From contig DFFQ01000154.1 of the NCBI GenBank assembly GCA_002371025.1, positions 1 to 34,927 of the forward strand: a stretch of 34,927 nt of DNA, in the 5' to 3' direction. This document shows, one piece after another, positions 1 through 8,800 of this stretch; the stretch's first letter is position 1, and the number at the start of each line of letters is the position of its first letter. Below the pieces are notes generated by a model. That model ran no database searches and was not told the origin of the DNA. It worked only from the letters and a program-made list of their open reading frames with translations. Source of the DNA: Lachnospiraceae bacterium UBA3772 (lineage in GTDB: Bacteria; Bacillota; Clostridia; Lachnospirales; Lachnospiraceae). The translations under genes and the position numbers were made by a program.

Positions 1-144
1 GCCAAGAATTATGTGGATGTAAGCAGCATCGCTACAACATTTGGTGGTGGTGGCCATATCAGAGCAGCAGGTTTTGAAACGGATCTCACATATGAAGATG
101 CAATGAATAAGGTTTTAGAACTAGTTAAAGAACAGCTTAAATAA
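1..144 (+). CDS. nrnA: DHH/DHHA1 phosphoesterase, 3' end (NrnA-like)
   Basis: Only the last 47 codons are in the window. The peptide carries the DHHA1-domain glycine-rich motif GGGGHIRAAGF, typical of bifunctional oligoribonuclease/pAp phosphatases of the NrnA type, which degrade short RNA oligomers and 3'-phosphoadenosine 5'-phosphate in the cytoplasm. The stop codon is 12 bases before truB, and an rbfA-nrnA-truB-ribF order is common in Firmicutes, which supports the call. The catalytic DHH half lies outside the window, so the exact subfamily cannot be confirmed. Confidence 0.8.
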   Translation, partial: AKNYVDVSSIATTFGGGGHIRAAGFETDLTYEDAMNKVLELVKEQLK

Positions 145-156
145 AGAGAGAAACAT

Positions 157-1077
157 ATGTTTAACGGAATCGTAAATCTATATAAAGAACGTGATTTTAC
201 ATCTCTTGATGCCGTAGCAAAAAGCCGCGGTATATTTGGACAAAAGAAGATTGGTCATACAGGAACTCTGGATCCACTGGCAGAAGGAGTTCTTATACTT
301 TGCCTTGGAAAAGCAACAAAGCTTGCTGATATTATCGTTTCTAAGGAAAAGGAATATAGATGTACGATGCTTCTTGGTTTAGAGACAGATACAGAAGATA
401 TAACAGGAAAAGTGATCAAAGAAACTGAAAGCATTAAGGTCACTTCTTTAAGTGAAGAAACCATAAGAGAAGTTATATCTTCATTTATCGGTGAACAAAA
501 ACAGGTTCCTCCAATTTATTCAGCTTTAAAGATCAATGGAAGGAAGCTTTATGATTATGCCAGAAGTGGCGAATCAGTAGAGATTCCTGCCAGAGATATA
601 ACAGTATATGACATCAGGATTGATAAGATAATGCTTCCAGAGGTGGAATTTGTTGTAAGATGCTCTAAAGGTACTTATATAAGAAGTCTCTGCAGAGATA
701 TGGGAAGAAAACTTAATGTCGGTGGAGTTATGAAGAGCCTCATCAGAGAAGAAGTAAATGGATTCTATAGTAAGGATGCATATACTCTTGATCAGTTATC
801 CGAATTAAAAGAAAATGGAGAATTAGAGAAAGCAATTCTTCCCATAGATGCACTTCTTAAGAACTTCCCTGTGGCTGAAATAAAGCCTGAAGGTGATAAA
901 TATCTTTCCAATGGTAATAAAATCTATATGAATCAGCTTTTATATGATGAGAAGGATAAAGAAAGAATTAAAACGGCAGAATTTATAAGGATAAATCGCA
1001 ATGGAGAATTATTTGCTCTTTATAAATATGATAAAGAGGATGATATTCTGCGTAATTTTAAGATGCTTGGTGAATAA
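157..1077 (+). CDS. truB: tRNA pseudouridine(55) synthase TruB
   Basis: Makes pseudouridine 55 in the T-loop of tRNAs. The 306-residue protein has the TruB catalytic motif GHTGTLDPLAEG, with the catalytic aspartate at about residue 39, followed by the YSALKINGRKLYDYAR substrate-loop block and CSKGTYIRSLCRD. Length is normal for the family. The start is an ATG preceded by a purine-rich AGAGAG. Only three bases separate it from ribF, so the two are very probably co-transcribed and translationally coupled. The C-terminal segment after about residue 235 corresponds to the variable PUA-like tail. Confidence 0.95.
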   Translation: MFNGIVNLYKERDFTSLDAVAKSRGIFGQKKIGHTGTLDPLAEGVLILCLGKATKLADIIVSKEKEYRCTMLLGLETDTEDITGKVIKETESIKVTSLSEETIREVISSFIGEQKQVPPIYSALKINGRKLYDYARSGESVEIPARDITVYDIRIDKIMLPEVEFVVRCSKGTYIRSLCRDMGRKLNVGGVMKSLIREEVNGFYSKDAYTLDQLSELKENGELEKAILPIDALLKNFPVAEIKPEGDKYLSNGNKIYMNQLLYDEKDKERIKTAEFIRINRNGELFALYKYDKEDDILRNFKMLGE

Positions 1078-1080
1078 CAG

Positions 1081-1923
1081 ATGGATAAAGTTGCAATAAC
1101 AATTGGAAAATTTGATGGCTTTCATAAAGGACATATGCTCCTTATAAATCGACTTGCAGAGCTTAAAAGGAAAGGGTATCATACAATTGTGTGTCTTATA
1201 GATGCTGGACGCCCAAGAATACTTTCGTTGGATCAGCAAAATGAAGCAGCCTTATCTGGCGGGATTGATAAAGTACTTGTGATGAAATTTACACCGCAAT
1301 TTGCAAGTCTCAGTCCTGAAGAATTTGTAAGGGAATATTTATTACAGGAATTACATGCTTCATATGTAGTTATTGGTAATGATTTTACTTTTGGATGTAA
1401 TAGAAGTGGAAATGTTCCAATTTTAAAAGAATTAGGTCATAAATACAATTTTATGGTGGAGAGTTTTAATAAACTTGTAATTGATGGTAATATCGTTAGT
1501 TCTTCTCTCATCAGAGATCTTTTGGCAGACGGAAATATAAAAGGTGCTGAAAAATATCTGGGAAGAAAGATTTGTTTTACCAATGAAGTTGTACATGGAA
1601 GACACCTGGGAACAGGTATTGGATTTCCAACATTAAATATTTATCCTGAAGAAAGACATATTCTTCCAAGATATGGAGTATATAAGACAGATGTTTTGAT
1701 AGAAGGTGTGAAATACACGGGCTTTACCAACATTGGTATGAAACCAACAGTAAATGGAGACAAAGCTGGTATTGAAACATTTGTACTGGATTTTAATAAA
1801 GACGTTTATGGTTCTAAAGTTTCAATCATTTTAAATGACTTTATCAGACCAGAGATGAAATTTAGTAATTTAGAAGAATTAAAGCTTCAGATAAGAAAAG
1901 ATATTGATAAGATCCGAGGCTAA
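1081..1923 (+). CDS. ribF: Bifunctional riboflavin kinase/FAD synthetase RibF
   Basis: Converts riboflavin to FMN and then FAD. The N-terminal FAD-synthetase (nucleotidyltransferase) half shows GKFDGFHKGH near residue 8 and GNDFTFGCNRSGN around residue 100. The C-terminal flavokinase half starts near residue 160, with GRHLGTGIGFPTLNIYP and GVYKTDV, followed by TNIGMKPTV. At 280 residues it is slightly shorter than the usual roughly 310, mainly in loops. It begins three bases after truB, the classical truB-ribF arrangement. No FMN riboswitch is visible upstream, as expected for this coupled arrangement. Confidence 0.95.
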   Translation: MDKVAITIGKFDGFHKGHMLLINRLAELKRKGYHTIVCLIDAGRPRILSLDQQNEAALSGGIDKVLVMKFTPQFASLSPEEFVREYLLQELHASYVVIGNDFTFGCNRSGNVPILKELGHKYNFMVESFNKLVIDGNIVSSSLIRDLLADGNIKGAEKYLGRKICFTNEVVHGRHLGTGIGFPTLNIYPEERHILPRYGVYKTDVLIEGVKYTGFTNIGMKPTVNGDKAGIETFVLDFNKDVYGSKVSIILNDFIRPEMKFSNLEELKLQIRKDIDKIRG

Positions 1924-1928
1924 AAAAA

Positions 1929-2000
1929 GCACCAGTAGCTCAGTGGATAGAGCGGTGGCCTCCGGAGCCGCGTGCGCAGGTTCGATTCCTGTCTGGTGCA
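1929..2000 (+). tRNA. tRNA-Arg(CCG)
   Basis: A 72-nt cloverleaf folds cleanly. The acceptor stem GCACCAG pairs with CTGGTGC, discriminator A at 2000. The D stem is GCTC/GAGC, the anticodon stem GTGGC/GCCGC, and the loop CTCCGGA gives anticodon CCG, reading CGG Arg codons. The T arm is GCAGG-TTCGATT-CCTGT. The 3' CCA is not encoded. It starts five bases after the ribF stop codon. Confidence 0.95.
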
Positions 2001-2021
2001 TTTTTATGTGAGGGGTGTAGG

Positions 2022-2645
2022 ATGGAAGACAGAGAAAGAAAAAATAAGATTAAGAAAATGCTTATAGCCTTATGGAGTATCTTTATTATAATGCTGGCTT
2101 TTCTTTCAGTTTTTGTATTTTTAAATTGGAACGATATTTGGAATGATCTTTTTAATTCAAAACGTGTAAAAATCACAGAAGATAAATCAAGTGAAATAAG
2201 TGTACTGGTTACTGCCTATCTTGAAGGATTATCAAATGCAGATGATAATACTTTAATGAGGCTGGTTCTTGATCCGACTCAGTTTAATGATATGACTGTA
2301 GTTAAAAGTCGTTCAAGAGTAATTACCGAATATAATAATGTAGTTTGTTATATTGTTGATGGAAAAGAAGAGAATACATATATTGTATTTGCTGTGGCTA
2401 ATATAACAATAAGCGGCGTAGATTCTACACCGCTTGATATAATGCCTCCATTTGTAATTGTTAGAGACGAAAAAGGCAGATGCTGGATTGATAATCGACC
2501 TAAGGATAAAGAAACTGAAGAATATATTGATGAAATATCTGGAGATTCAGGTATTCAGGCAATATATAAAAAGGTTAAGGATGATCAGGAAAAATGTGTA
2601 GATGAAGATCCTACCTTTAAAAACTTCTATGAGAAACTTTATTAA
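2022..2645 (+). CDS. Membrane-anchored hypothetical protein
   Basis: A 207-residue protein with a charged N-terminus (MEDRERKNKIKK), one hydrophobic segment at about residues 13-34, and an extracytoplasmic domain. This topology suggests a signal-anchor protein with its soluble part outside the cell. The soluble part, roughly residues 60-150, reads like a small alpha+beta NTF2/SnoaL-like domain (assignment is inference), and the tail is acidic and lysine-rich. The ATG follows a GAGGGGTGTAGG ribosome binding site. The stop codon overlaps the convergent Lrp-family gene by four bases. I do not recognise a specific function. Confidence 0.75.
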   Translation: MEDRERKNKIKKMLIALWSIFIIMLAFLSVFVFLNWNDIWNDLFNSKRVKITEDKSSEISVLVTAYLEGLSNADDNTLMRLVLDPTQFNDMTVVKSRSRVITEYNNVVCYIVDGKEENTYIVFAVANITISGVDSTPLDIMPPFVIVRDEKGRCWIDNRPKDKETEEYIDEISGDSGIQAIYKKVKDDQEKCVDEDPTFKNFYEKLY

Positions 2646-3121
2646 AGTTTCTCTTTTTCCTTTTCTTTATCTGCTTCTGCTTCAAACTGAGTGATATCAA
2701 TTCCTCTGTTTGGAACTGGAGTTGAGAATACAATCTGGGTTTCTGTTTTTCCGAAACGCTGGAGCTGACCTATAAATGTATCAAGCTCAATGGTACTTGG
2801 AAAGCAAACTTTTATATGCATTGAAAACTCACCAGTTACGCAATCGCATTCAAGTACATTTGGACATGCTGCGATAAAAGGATAGAATTCAGGCTTTCTT
2901 TTTGGATCAAGAGAAAGATTGATAAATGCAGTAATATGGTATCCTAAGGTAAGAGGATCTACAGTTGCATGGTATCCACTTATGATACCGCATTTTTCAA
3001 GTCTTTCAATTCTTGCTGAAACTGCAGGTGATGAAAGAAACACCTGAGATGCGAGATATTTTAAAGGATATCTGGCATTTTCCTGAAGAAGTTGAATTAA
3101 TTTTATATCTATTTTATCCAC
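2642..3121 (-). CDS. Lrp/AsnC family transcriptional regulator
   Basis: A 159-residue one-domain-pair regulator. The N-terminal winged HTH begins KIDIKLIQLLQENARYPLKY and includes the recognition-helix region SSPAVSARIERLEKCGII, typical of AsnC/Lrp. The C-terminal half is the RAM (amino-acid-binding) domain, with the CDCVTGEFSMHIKVCF strand typical of this ligand-binding fold. These proteins form octamers and bind amino acids or related ligands. The start is a GTG with an AAAGGGGA ribosome binding site upstream on the minus strand. It is divergent from the RluF-like gene, and its own regulon cannot be told from this window. Confidence 0.88.
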   Translation of the reverse strand: MDKIDIKLIQLLQENARYPLKYLASQVFLSSPAVSARIERLEKCGIISGYHATVDPLTLGYHITAFINLSLDPKRKPEFYPFIAACPNVLECDCVTGEFSMHIKVCFPSTIELDTFIGQLQRFGKTETQIVFSTPVPNRGIDITQFEAEADKEKEKEKL

Positions 3122-3184
3122 GGTTATTCCCCTTTAATTTAGAATTTTAAGTATAATTTCTTATAACAAGTGAATTGTACTCTT

Positions 3185-3214
3185 TTGATTAATAATTTTC
3201 AATAAAAATATTAT
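3185..3214 (+). promoter_or_regulatory. Candidate sigma-A promoter for the rluF-ligA-metA group
   Basis: TTGATT at 3185-3190 and TATTAT at 3209-3214 are separated by 18 bases, in the divergent gap between the Lrp-family gene and the pseudouridine synthase. It sits about 30 bases before the chosen start at 3246. The match is reasonable but the region is AT-rich, so this is a prediction only. Confidence 0.4.
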
Positions 3215-3245
3215 TTTGGTTAATAATGTTAAGAATAAGGTGTAT

Positions 3246-3977
3246 ATGGAAGAAAAAACAAGATTAAATAAATATATAAGCGAGTCGGGTGCTCTTTCAA
3301 GAAGAAAGGCTGATGAAGCAATTGCTGAAGGAAGAGTTATGATAAATGGAAAAGTGGCTGTTATGGGAGACAAGGTAGGTGAAGATGACTTAGTTCTTCT
3401 CGATGGAAAACTTCTTACTCCTGCAAAAAAGAAAGTTATACTTGTATATAACAAGCCTCTTGGAAAGGTTTGTACTGCTAAAGAAGCAGATAAAGACAGC
3501 CTTTTTAGATCATTTGATTATCCGGTAAAGCTTAGTTATGTAGGTAGACTTGATAAAGACTCCCAGGGACTTCTTCTACTTACAAATGATGGAGATCTTA
3601 GCAATATGATCCAGAAATCAAGATATAATCATGAAAAGGAATATATTGTAAGAGTAGATAAAGAGATAACAGAAGATTTTATCAAGGGAATGAGAGAAGG
3701 AGTTCCAATCCTTGAAACAGTTACTAAGAAATGTAAAGTTGAAAAACAGGGAAGAAATTCCTTCAGGATAATCCTTACTCAGGGATTAAACAGACAGATC
3801 AGAAGAATGTGTGAATACTTTGGATACAGGGTTACTTATCTTAAGAGGATAAGAGAAATAAATATCCTTATAGGAGATCTAAAGCCGGGAGAATATAGAG
3901 AGATCACTCCTGCTGAAGAAAAAGAGTTGAGGAGGTTAGTCAGTGGACAAGTTACAAAGAATGAAAGATCTTATTGA
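3246..3977 (+). CDS. rluF: 23S rRNA pseudouridine synthase, RluF-like (RsuA family)
   Basis: A 243-residue pseudouridine synthase with an N-terminal S4 RNA-binding domain (TRLNKYISESGALSRRKADE) and the RsuA-type catalytic motif GRLDKDSQGLLLLTNDGD, catalytic Asp near residue 103. The stretches MREGVPILETVTKKCKV and GLNRQIRRMCEYFGYRVTYL closely resemble E. coli RluF, which modifies U2604 of 23S rRNA, rather than RluB/RsuA. I chose ATG 3246 over the ATG at 3216 because AAGG precedes 3246 at good spacing, while 3216 has no ribosome binding site and lies at the candidate promoter. Its 3' end overlaps ligA by 35 bases in another frame. Confidence 0.9.
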   Translation: MEEKTRLNKYISESGALSRRKADEAIAEGRVMINGKVAVMGDKVGEDDLVLLDGKLLTPAKKKVILVYNKPLGKVCTAKEADKDSLFRSFDYPVKLSYVGRLDKDSQGLLLLTNDGDLSNMIQKSRYNHEKEYIVRVDKEITEDFIKGMREGVPILETVTKKCKVEKQGRNSFRIILTQGLNRQIRRMCEYFGYRVTYLKRIREINILIGDLKPGEYREITPAEEKELRRLVSGQVTKNERSY

Positions 3978-5922
3978 TCTTCTTAATAAAGCTTCAAAAG
4001 CTTATTATATGGATTCAGAAGAGATAATGTCCAATTTTGAATATGATAAGCTTTATGATGAATTGGTAGAATTAGAAAAGGAATTAAATACAGTCCTTTC
4101 TAACAGCCCTACAATAAGAGTAGGTTATGAGGTTGTTTCAGAACTTCCCAAAGAAAAACATCCATCACCAATGCTTTCTTTAGATAAGACTAAAGATGTA
4201 GAAGCACTAAGGGACTGGCTAATGGATAAAGAAGGCCTTATTTCCTGGAAAATGGATGGTCTTACTGTAGTGCTTACTTATGAAAATGGTGAGTTAGTTA
4301 AAGCAGTAACCCGTGGTAATGGAGAAGTAGGCGAAGTAATAACAGCTAATGCAAAGACCTTTAAAAATATCCCTCAAAAGATAAGCTATAAAAATAAGCT
4401 TTCTATAAGAGGTGAAGCTGTTATCAAGTATTCAGATTTTGAAAAGATCAATGCAGAGATTAAAGATATCGATGCTAAATATAAGAATCCAAGAAACCTT
4501 TGTTCTGGTTCAGTAAGGCAGCTTCAGAGTAAGATTACAGCAGAAAGGAATGTCCATTTCTTTGCATTTTATTTAGTGGACCCGGAAGATCCAGAATTAA
4601 TAGAGTCATTTGATAATTCTTTAAGTAAAAGATTCGAATTTTTAGCAGGGCTTGGATTTGAAGTTGTAGAATATAAAAAAGTTAATAAAGATACTATTAA
4701 AGATGCGGTTAGGGATTTTTCAGAACGTATCGTATCAAATGATTTTCCTTCTGACGGTCTTGTGCTTTCTTATGAAGATGTGGCCTATGGTAAGTCTCTT
4801 GGAAGAACTGCTAAATTCCCAAGAAATGCCATGGCTTTTAAGTGGCAGGATGAAGAAGCAGTTACTACTCTTAGAGAAATTGAGTGGAGCCCATCAAGAA
4901 CAGGACTTATCAATCCAGTTGCGATATTTGATACTGTAAGCCTTGAAGGAACTGATGTAAGCCGTGCTTCAGTGCATAATATAAGCATCGTAAAAGAACT
5001 TGGCTTAGGTATAGGGGATCAGATCAAGGTTTATAAGGCTAATATGATCATTCCTCAGATTTCGGAAAACCTTACAAGATCTGGAAATATCGAGATACCA
5101 AAGCATTGTCCATGCTGTGGTTCTGAAACTGAGATTAAAAATGAAAATGGTACTGAGACCCTTAACTGTCCTAATCCTTTATGTCCAGCTAAGAATATCA
5201 AGCTTTTCTCTCATTTTGCTGAAAGAAATGCTATGAACCTTGATGGCTTGTCAGAACAGACTATGGAAAAATTTATCGATTCAGGTTTTATCCATCGTCT
5301 TTCTGATCTCTATCATCTTGCAGATCATAAGGATGAGATTGTAAATATGGATGGCTTTGGAGAAAAGTCTTATAATAATATAATAGAGTCAATTGATGCT
5401 TCCAGAGAAGCTGATATGGCTGGATTTATCTATGGTCTTGGTATCAGCGGCGTAGGACTTTCTAATGCGAAGCTTTTAGTTAAGCATTTTGATCATGATA
5501 TTGAAAAGATAATAGCAGCCAGCGCTGAAGATATCAGTGAGATTGAACATATGGGAGATGTGCTTGGAAGTAACATTTCTAATTATTTTAAAGATGAGGA
5601 TAATCTTTCGGAAGTAAGAAGACTGCTTTCAGAGATTCATTTTAAAGCAGCAGAAGTCGCAGGAGAGCAGGATCTTACTGGGCTTACGTTTGTTATCACT
5701 GGATCTTTAAATAATTATACTAACCGTGATGAATTAAAAAATGAGATTGAGAACAGAGGCGGCAAAGTTGCTGGTTCCGTAAGTTCGAAGACTTCATTTC
5801 TTATAAATAATGATATTACATCAAATTCAGGAAAGAATAAAAAAGCTAAGAGCCTTGATATTCCAATTATTACTGAAGATGACTTTATTAGTAGGAGGTT
5901 TTTAGATGCCAATCAGAATTGA
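3943..5922 (+). CDS. ligA: NAD+-dependent DNA ligase LigA
   Basis: Seals nicks in replication and repair using NAD+. The 659-residue protein shows, in order, the Ia domain, the adenylation motif KMDG with the nucleophilic Lys near residue 103, an OB-fold, a four-Cys zinc finger (CPCCG then CPNPLC, around residues 385-410), the HhH region (GISGVGLSNAKLLVKHF), and a C-terminal BRCT domain from about residue 575. All parts are intact and the length is normal. The start is GTG, seven bases after a GAGGAGG site inside the upstream gene, which indicates translational coupling. Its end overlaps metA by 17 bases. Confidence 0.96.
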   Translation: MDKLQRMKDLIDLLNKASKAYYMDSEEIMSNFEYDKLYDELVELEKELNTVLSNSPTIRVGYEVVSELPKEKHPSPMLSLDKTKDVEALRDWLMDKEGLISWKMDGLTVVLTYENGELVKAVTRGNGEVGEVITANAKTFKNIPQKISYKNKLSIRGEAVIKYSDFEKINAEIKDIDAKYKNPRNLCSGSVRQLQSKITAERNVHFFAFYLVDPEDPELIESFDNSLSKRFEFLAGLGFEVVEYKKVNKDTIKDAVRDFSERIVSNDFPSDGLVLSYEDVAYGKSLGRTAKFPRNAMAFKWQDEEAVTTLREIEWSPSRTGLINPVAIFDTVSLEGTDVSRASVHNISIVKELGLGIGDQIKVYKANMIIPQISENLTRSGNIEIPKHCPCCGSETEIKNENGTETLNCPNPLCPAKNIKLFSHFAERNAMNLDGLSEQTMEKFIDSGFIHRLSDLYHLADHKDEIVNMDGFGEKSYNNIIESIDASREADMAGFIYGLGISGVGLSNAKLLVKHFDHDIEKIIAASAEDISEIEHMGDVLGSNISNYFKDEDNLSEVRRLLSEIHFKAAEVAGEQDLTGLTFVITGSLNNYTNRDELKNEIENRGGKVAGSVSSKTSFLINNDITSNSGKNKKAKSLDIPIITEDDFISRRFLDANQN

Positions 5923-6838
5923 TAATGATATTCCTGTAAAGAAGATACTTGAAGATGAAAATATATTTGTAATGGATGAGAACAGGTCGAACTCTCAGGA
6001 TATAAGACCTCTTGATATCCTTATCCTTAACCTTATGCCGCTTAAGGAAGATACAGAACTTGCATTACTTAGAAGCCTTTCAAATACACCGCTGCAGGTA
6101 AATGTAACATTTATAAGAACCCTTTCTTATGAATCAAAGCATGCTTCAAAGCAGCATATAGAAAGATTCTATTCAGATTTTCCAACTGTAAAAAAGAGAA
6201 AATGGGACGGCCTTATAATTACAGGTGCACCTGTGGAAAAACTTGAATTTGAAGAAGTTAATTACTGGAATGAACTTACAGAGATAATGGACTGGTCAGA
6301 AAAAAATGTTACTTCGACTCTTCATATCTGCTGGGGTGCTCAGGCAGGTCTTTATTACAGATATAACGTGCCTAAGTTTGCCCTTCCAGCTAAGCTTTCA
6401 GGAATTTATCAGATGAAGACATTCCATAAGAAGACTGAACTTGTCCGTGGATTTGATGATTATTTTCTTGTACCTCAGTCAAGATATACTGGTTCAGATA
6501 GAAATGCGATAGAAGAGAATGATCATCTTGAGATCGTTGCTGATTCTGAGGAATGCGGACCATATCTTATTATTGGAGATAATGGAAAGAATATCTTTAT
6601 CACAGGTCATCCTGAATATGATGTGGATACACTTGATAAGGAATATAAGAGGGATTTAAAGAAGGGCATTGATCCTGCGCTTCCTTGCAATTATTATCCA
6701 AATAATGATGCAACCCGTAAGCCTGTAAAGTCATGGAGATGCCATGCCAATATGCTTTATACTAACTGGCTGAATTACTATGTATATCAGAATACACCTT
6801 ATGAGTGGAATGAGATAATGGATGCCAAAATAGACTAA
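5906..6838 (+). CDS. metA: Homoserine O-acetyltransferase (MetA family)
   Basis: First committed step of methionine synthesis: acyl transfer to L-homoserine. The 310-residue protein carries the glutamine-amidotransferase-like core with catalytic Cys142 in HICWGAQAG and the His/Glu pair in FITGHPEYD. Residue 111 is Glu (TGAPVEKLEF). In characterised MetA proteins Gly at this position gives succinyl-CoA preference, as in E. coli, and Glu gives acetyl-CoA preference. Acetyltransferase activity is therefore predicted. Translation starts at an ATG after AGGAGG, inside the last codons of ligA. The C-terminal codons and stop run into a 25-bp tandem repeat. No S-box or other methionine riboswitch is visible. 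Confidence 0.93.
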   Translation: MPIRIDNDIPVKKILEDENIFVMDENRSNSQDIRPLDILILNLMPLKEDTELALLRSLSNTPLQVNVTFIRTLSYESKHASKQHIERFYSDFPTVKKRKWDGLIITGAPVEKLEFEEVNYWNELTEIMDWSEKNVTSTLHICWGAQAGLYYRYNVPKFALPAKLSGIYQMKTFHKKTELVRGFDDYFLVPQSRYTGSDRNAIEENDHLEIVADSEECGPYLIIGDNGKNIFITGHPEYDVDTLDKEYKRDLKKGIDPALPCNYYPNNDATRKPVKSWRCHANMLYTNWLNYYVYQNTPYEWNEIMDAKID

Positions 6839-6908
6839 CGGACGCTCAAATATAATAGACGAACGAACGCTAAAATATAATAGACAAACGGACGCCAAAA
6901 TATAATAG
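6821..6908 (+). repeat. 25-bp tandem repeat overlapping the end of metA
   Basis: Three near-identical 25-base units start at 6836, 6861 and 6886, with consensus close to AACGGACGCYAAAATATAATA plus GAC. A partial related unit (6821-6835) encodes the final residues and stop of MetA. The unit length is not a multiple of three, so the array is non-coding beyond the stop. The last unit forms one arm of the inverted repeat that surrounds the following hairpin. Confidence 0.85.
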
Positions 6909-6987
6909 GTGTTCAATCACCCCCTCCAGCGGGCTAAAACATGCCCTTTGGAGGGGGTGATTTCGCACCTTTTTATTATATTTTGGC
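6894..6987. terminator. Nested inverted repeat / hairpin after metA
   Basis: A perfect 12-bp stem, TCACCCCCTCCA at 6917-6928 against 6949-6960, has an inner GGGC/GCCC stem. It is enclosed by a second 14-base inverted repeat, GCCAAAATATAATA at 6894-6907 against 6974-6987, with GGTG/CACC extending it. A T-rich stretch follows. It could act as a bidirectional terminator for metA, but the double nesting is more elaborate than a simple terminator and could be a small miniature-element remnant. The rest of the gap to 7145 is T/G-rich with no clear gene. Confidence 0.6.
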
Positions 6988-7145
6988 TGGGTGTGGGACT
7001 ATTTTAGATGGTTGTTTTGTCCTTTTATTTTGGATGTTTGTTTTGTTCTTTTATTTTGGAGGGGTGTGGATATATTTAGAGAGGTTTATAAGTATTTATA
7101 TCTTTTTTAGACGGGGGTTATTTTACTTGAGGGAAAGGGAAAGAT

Positions 7146-8702
7146 ATGAAAAAGAGAAGAATTGTAAATTTTGTATTGGCTACATGTCTTATTTTGGGTT
7201 TAGTAGGATGTGGCAATGGAACAAAGGATAAAAATAAGGAAGTTACAGAGAGTAACGATATAGCTTCTGAAGTTAGAACTGAGATAGAAAAGAGTACGGA
7301 AACTGATATTACAACTGAAGAGGAAGCAGCAATTGAGGATAAGGTTGCTGATTCTATCGATGAGATTCCGGAAGATTATCTTAAGAATCTTAAGTTTGTT
7401 GCAGGGAAAGTACTTGATAATAAGGTTCGTAGAGATGATTGTATATGTACAAATCCAAAATTAAAAGAAGAAATGTATGAAGCAGATGACTGGGATTGTC
7501 ATAGAAACTTTGCTTCCTATAAATTAATTGGAATGACTGTTACACCATGTCATTGGGAAGGTGATAGACAAATATTTGCTTTATTATATGAATTACATTT
7601 CACTGCCCATACTGATGTTAAAACCTATGTGGTCATGTATTACTTTAATATCCATAATACTAAAAAAATAGTAAATGATGTGACCTGCCATATTGAGGGA
7701 GGAACAACTGCTGTGGGAGACCTTAAGTATATTGGTTATAGCAGTAAGGATGAGATAGAACCTTCTTTACAAAAAAAGTGGAAGGTAGATACTCCTATAG
7801 AGTTTGAAACAGTTGATTCTGATGAAGTAACTTCTACTGAATTAATTCCTTCTAAAAATGTAAGATCAGCAAAAAATGACACTGCTGGATCAGGAATCAA
7901 AAAAGAAGAATTTGAGAAAAAACTTGGAGTTTCATTTGAAGTTCCAAATGGAATTAACGGTTTAAAATATGATGTCATCGAAGGTGAAGAACTTATTGGG
8001 GAAGTAACATTTACAAAAGATAAGCTTGATTATACTCTTAGAATGAAAAAGGGAGAACGTCCGGACCATAAGCTGGCTGGTCTTCAACTTGATTATGACA
8101 ATTGGGAGTATTGTTATGATGCTGAAAATGAAACTTCGTATGCAGGCATAATGAATGGATATGATTCAGATAAGACTTATAACTTAGCTTATTTTTACTT
8201 TAAAGATATTAATTATCTTTATACATTGACAGTTACAACTGGTGATCATGAAATAGTTGATATAGAGTATCTGGCACTTTCTTTTTGTGATGCTCATTGG
8301 AAGAGAGTTCAGGAAGATATTGATAATTTTTCTGGAATTACAGCAGATAAGCTTCCTGATGGAAGATATGGTTCTTATGGAACGTATGTTAAAGACATTT
8401 CAGAAAACGATGGAATGCTCTATATCACATTTGAAAAAGTTTTTTATTACGATGGTAAAATTGATGGTGCCCCAAAAGACGACTGGGGAAGACAATTTAT
8501 TCCTGATATTCAATTTACTGGCAATTCAAATGAAATAGAGTGCGGCAAAATAGATGCAGGAAGAGATTTTGAACCAAACTCTGATTTAGAAAGTGTTAAA
8601 AAATCTATTGAAAATGAAATGAAATATGATGATGGTGGATCAGGGATTGAATTTGAGATTAAAGGCGGAAAGATTGTAAAGCTTTGGATGGTTTATTCAT
8701 AA
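7146..8702 (+). CDS. Large lipoprotein of unknown function
   Basis: A 518-residue secreted lipoprotein. The signal peptide is followed by a lipobox LVGC with the lipidated Cys at residue 22, then a low-complexity acidic/Thr-rich linker to about residue 75. The mature part has aromatic-rich beta-like segments with no motif that I recognise. The ATG follows GAGGGAAAGGGAAAG. It stands alone, between the metA hairpin and the ZIP transporter, with no operon partner. Exposure on the outer face of the membrane is inferred from the lipobox; the ligand or role is unknown. Confidence 0.8.
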   Translation: MKKRRIVNFVLATCLILGLVGCGNGTKDKNKEVTESNDIASEVRTEIEKSTETDITTEEEAAIEDKVADSIDEIPEDYLKNLKFVAGKVLDNKVRRDDCICTNPKLKEEMYEADDWDCHRNFASYKLIGMTVTPCHWEGDRQIFALLYELHFTAHTDVKTYVVMYYFNIHNTKKIVNDVTCHIEGGTTAVGDLKYIGYSSKDEIEPSLQKKWKVDTPIEFETVDSDEVTSTELIPSKNVRSAKNDTAGSGIKKEEFEKKLGVSFEVPNGINGLKYDVIEGEELIGEVTFTKDKLDYTLRMKKGERPDHKLAGLQLDYDNWEYCYDAENETSYAGIMNGYDSDKTYNLAYFYFKDINYLYTLTVTTGDHEIVDIEYLALSFCDAHWKRVQEDIDNFSGITADKLPDGRYGSYGTYVKDISENDGMLYITFEKVFYYDGKIDGAPKDDWGRQFIPDIQFTGNSNEIECGKIDAGRDFEPNSDLESVKKSIENEMKYDDGGSGIEFEIKGGKIVKLWMVYS

Positions 8703-8781
8703 ATATCAGGAAAAATAGACTTATCCATAAAAATGAAAAAACTTGCAAATTAATCAAAAATATGGTAAGACTAATTTGAGT

Positions 8782-8797
8782 AAGTTATATCTAACTT
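8782..8797. promoter_or_regulatory. Palindromic candidate operator 1 upstream of ZIP transporter
   Basis: AAGTTATATCTAACTT has perfect 6-base arms. It shares the core GTTATA(T/C)CTAAC with a second palindrome at 8847-8862. The composition resembles DtxR/MntR-type metalloregulator sites (TTAGGT..ACCTAA), which suits a metal transporter gene. The regulator is not in the window. Confidence 0.4.
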
Positions 8798-8800
8798 TTT

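Noticed and set aside
1929..2000. tRNA-Arg as an integration site for a mobile element
   Set aside because: No integrase gene nearby and no repeat of the tRNA 3' end was seen downstream; flanking genes are housekeeping.
6941..7231. Plus-strand frame of 96 codons before the lipoprotein
   Set aside because: It starts inside the GC-rich hairpin, has low-complexity Phe/Leu-rich content, no ribosome binding site, and overlaps the lipoprotein signal sequence in another frame.
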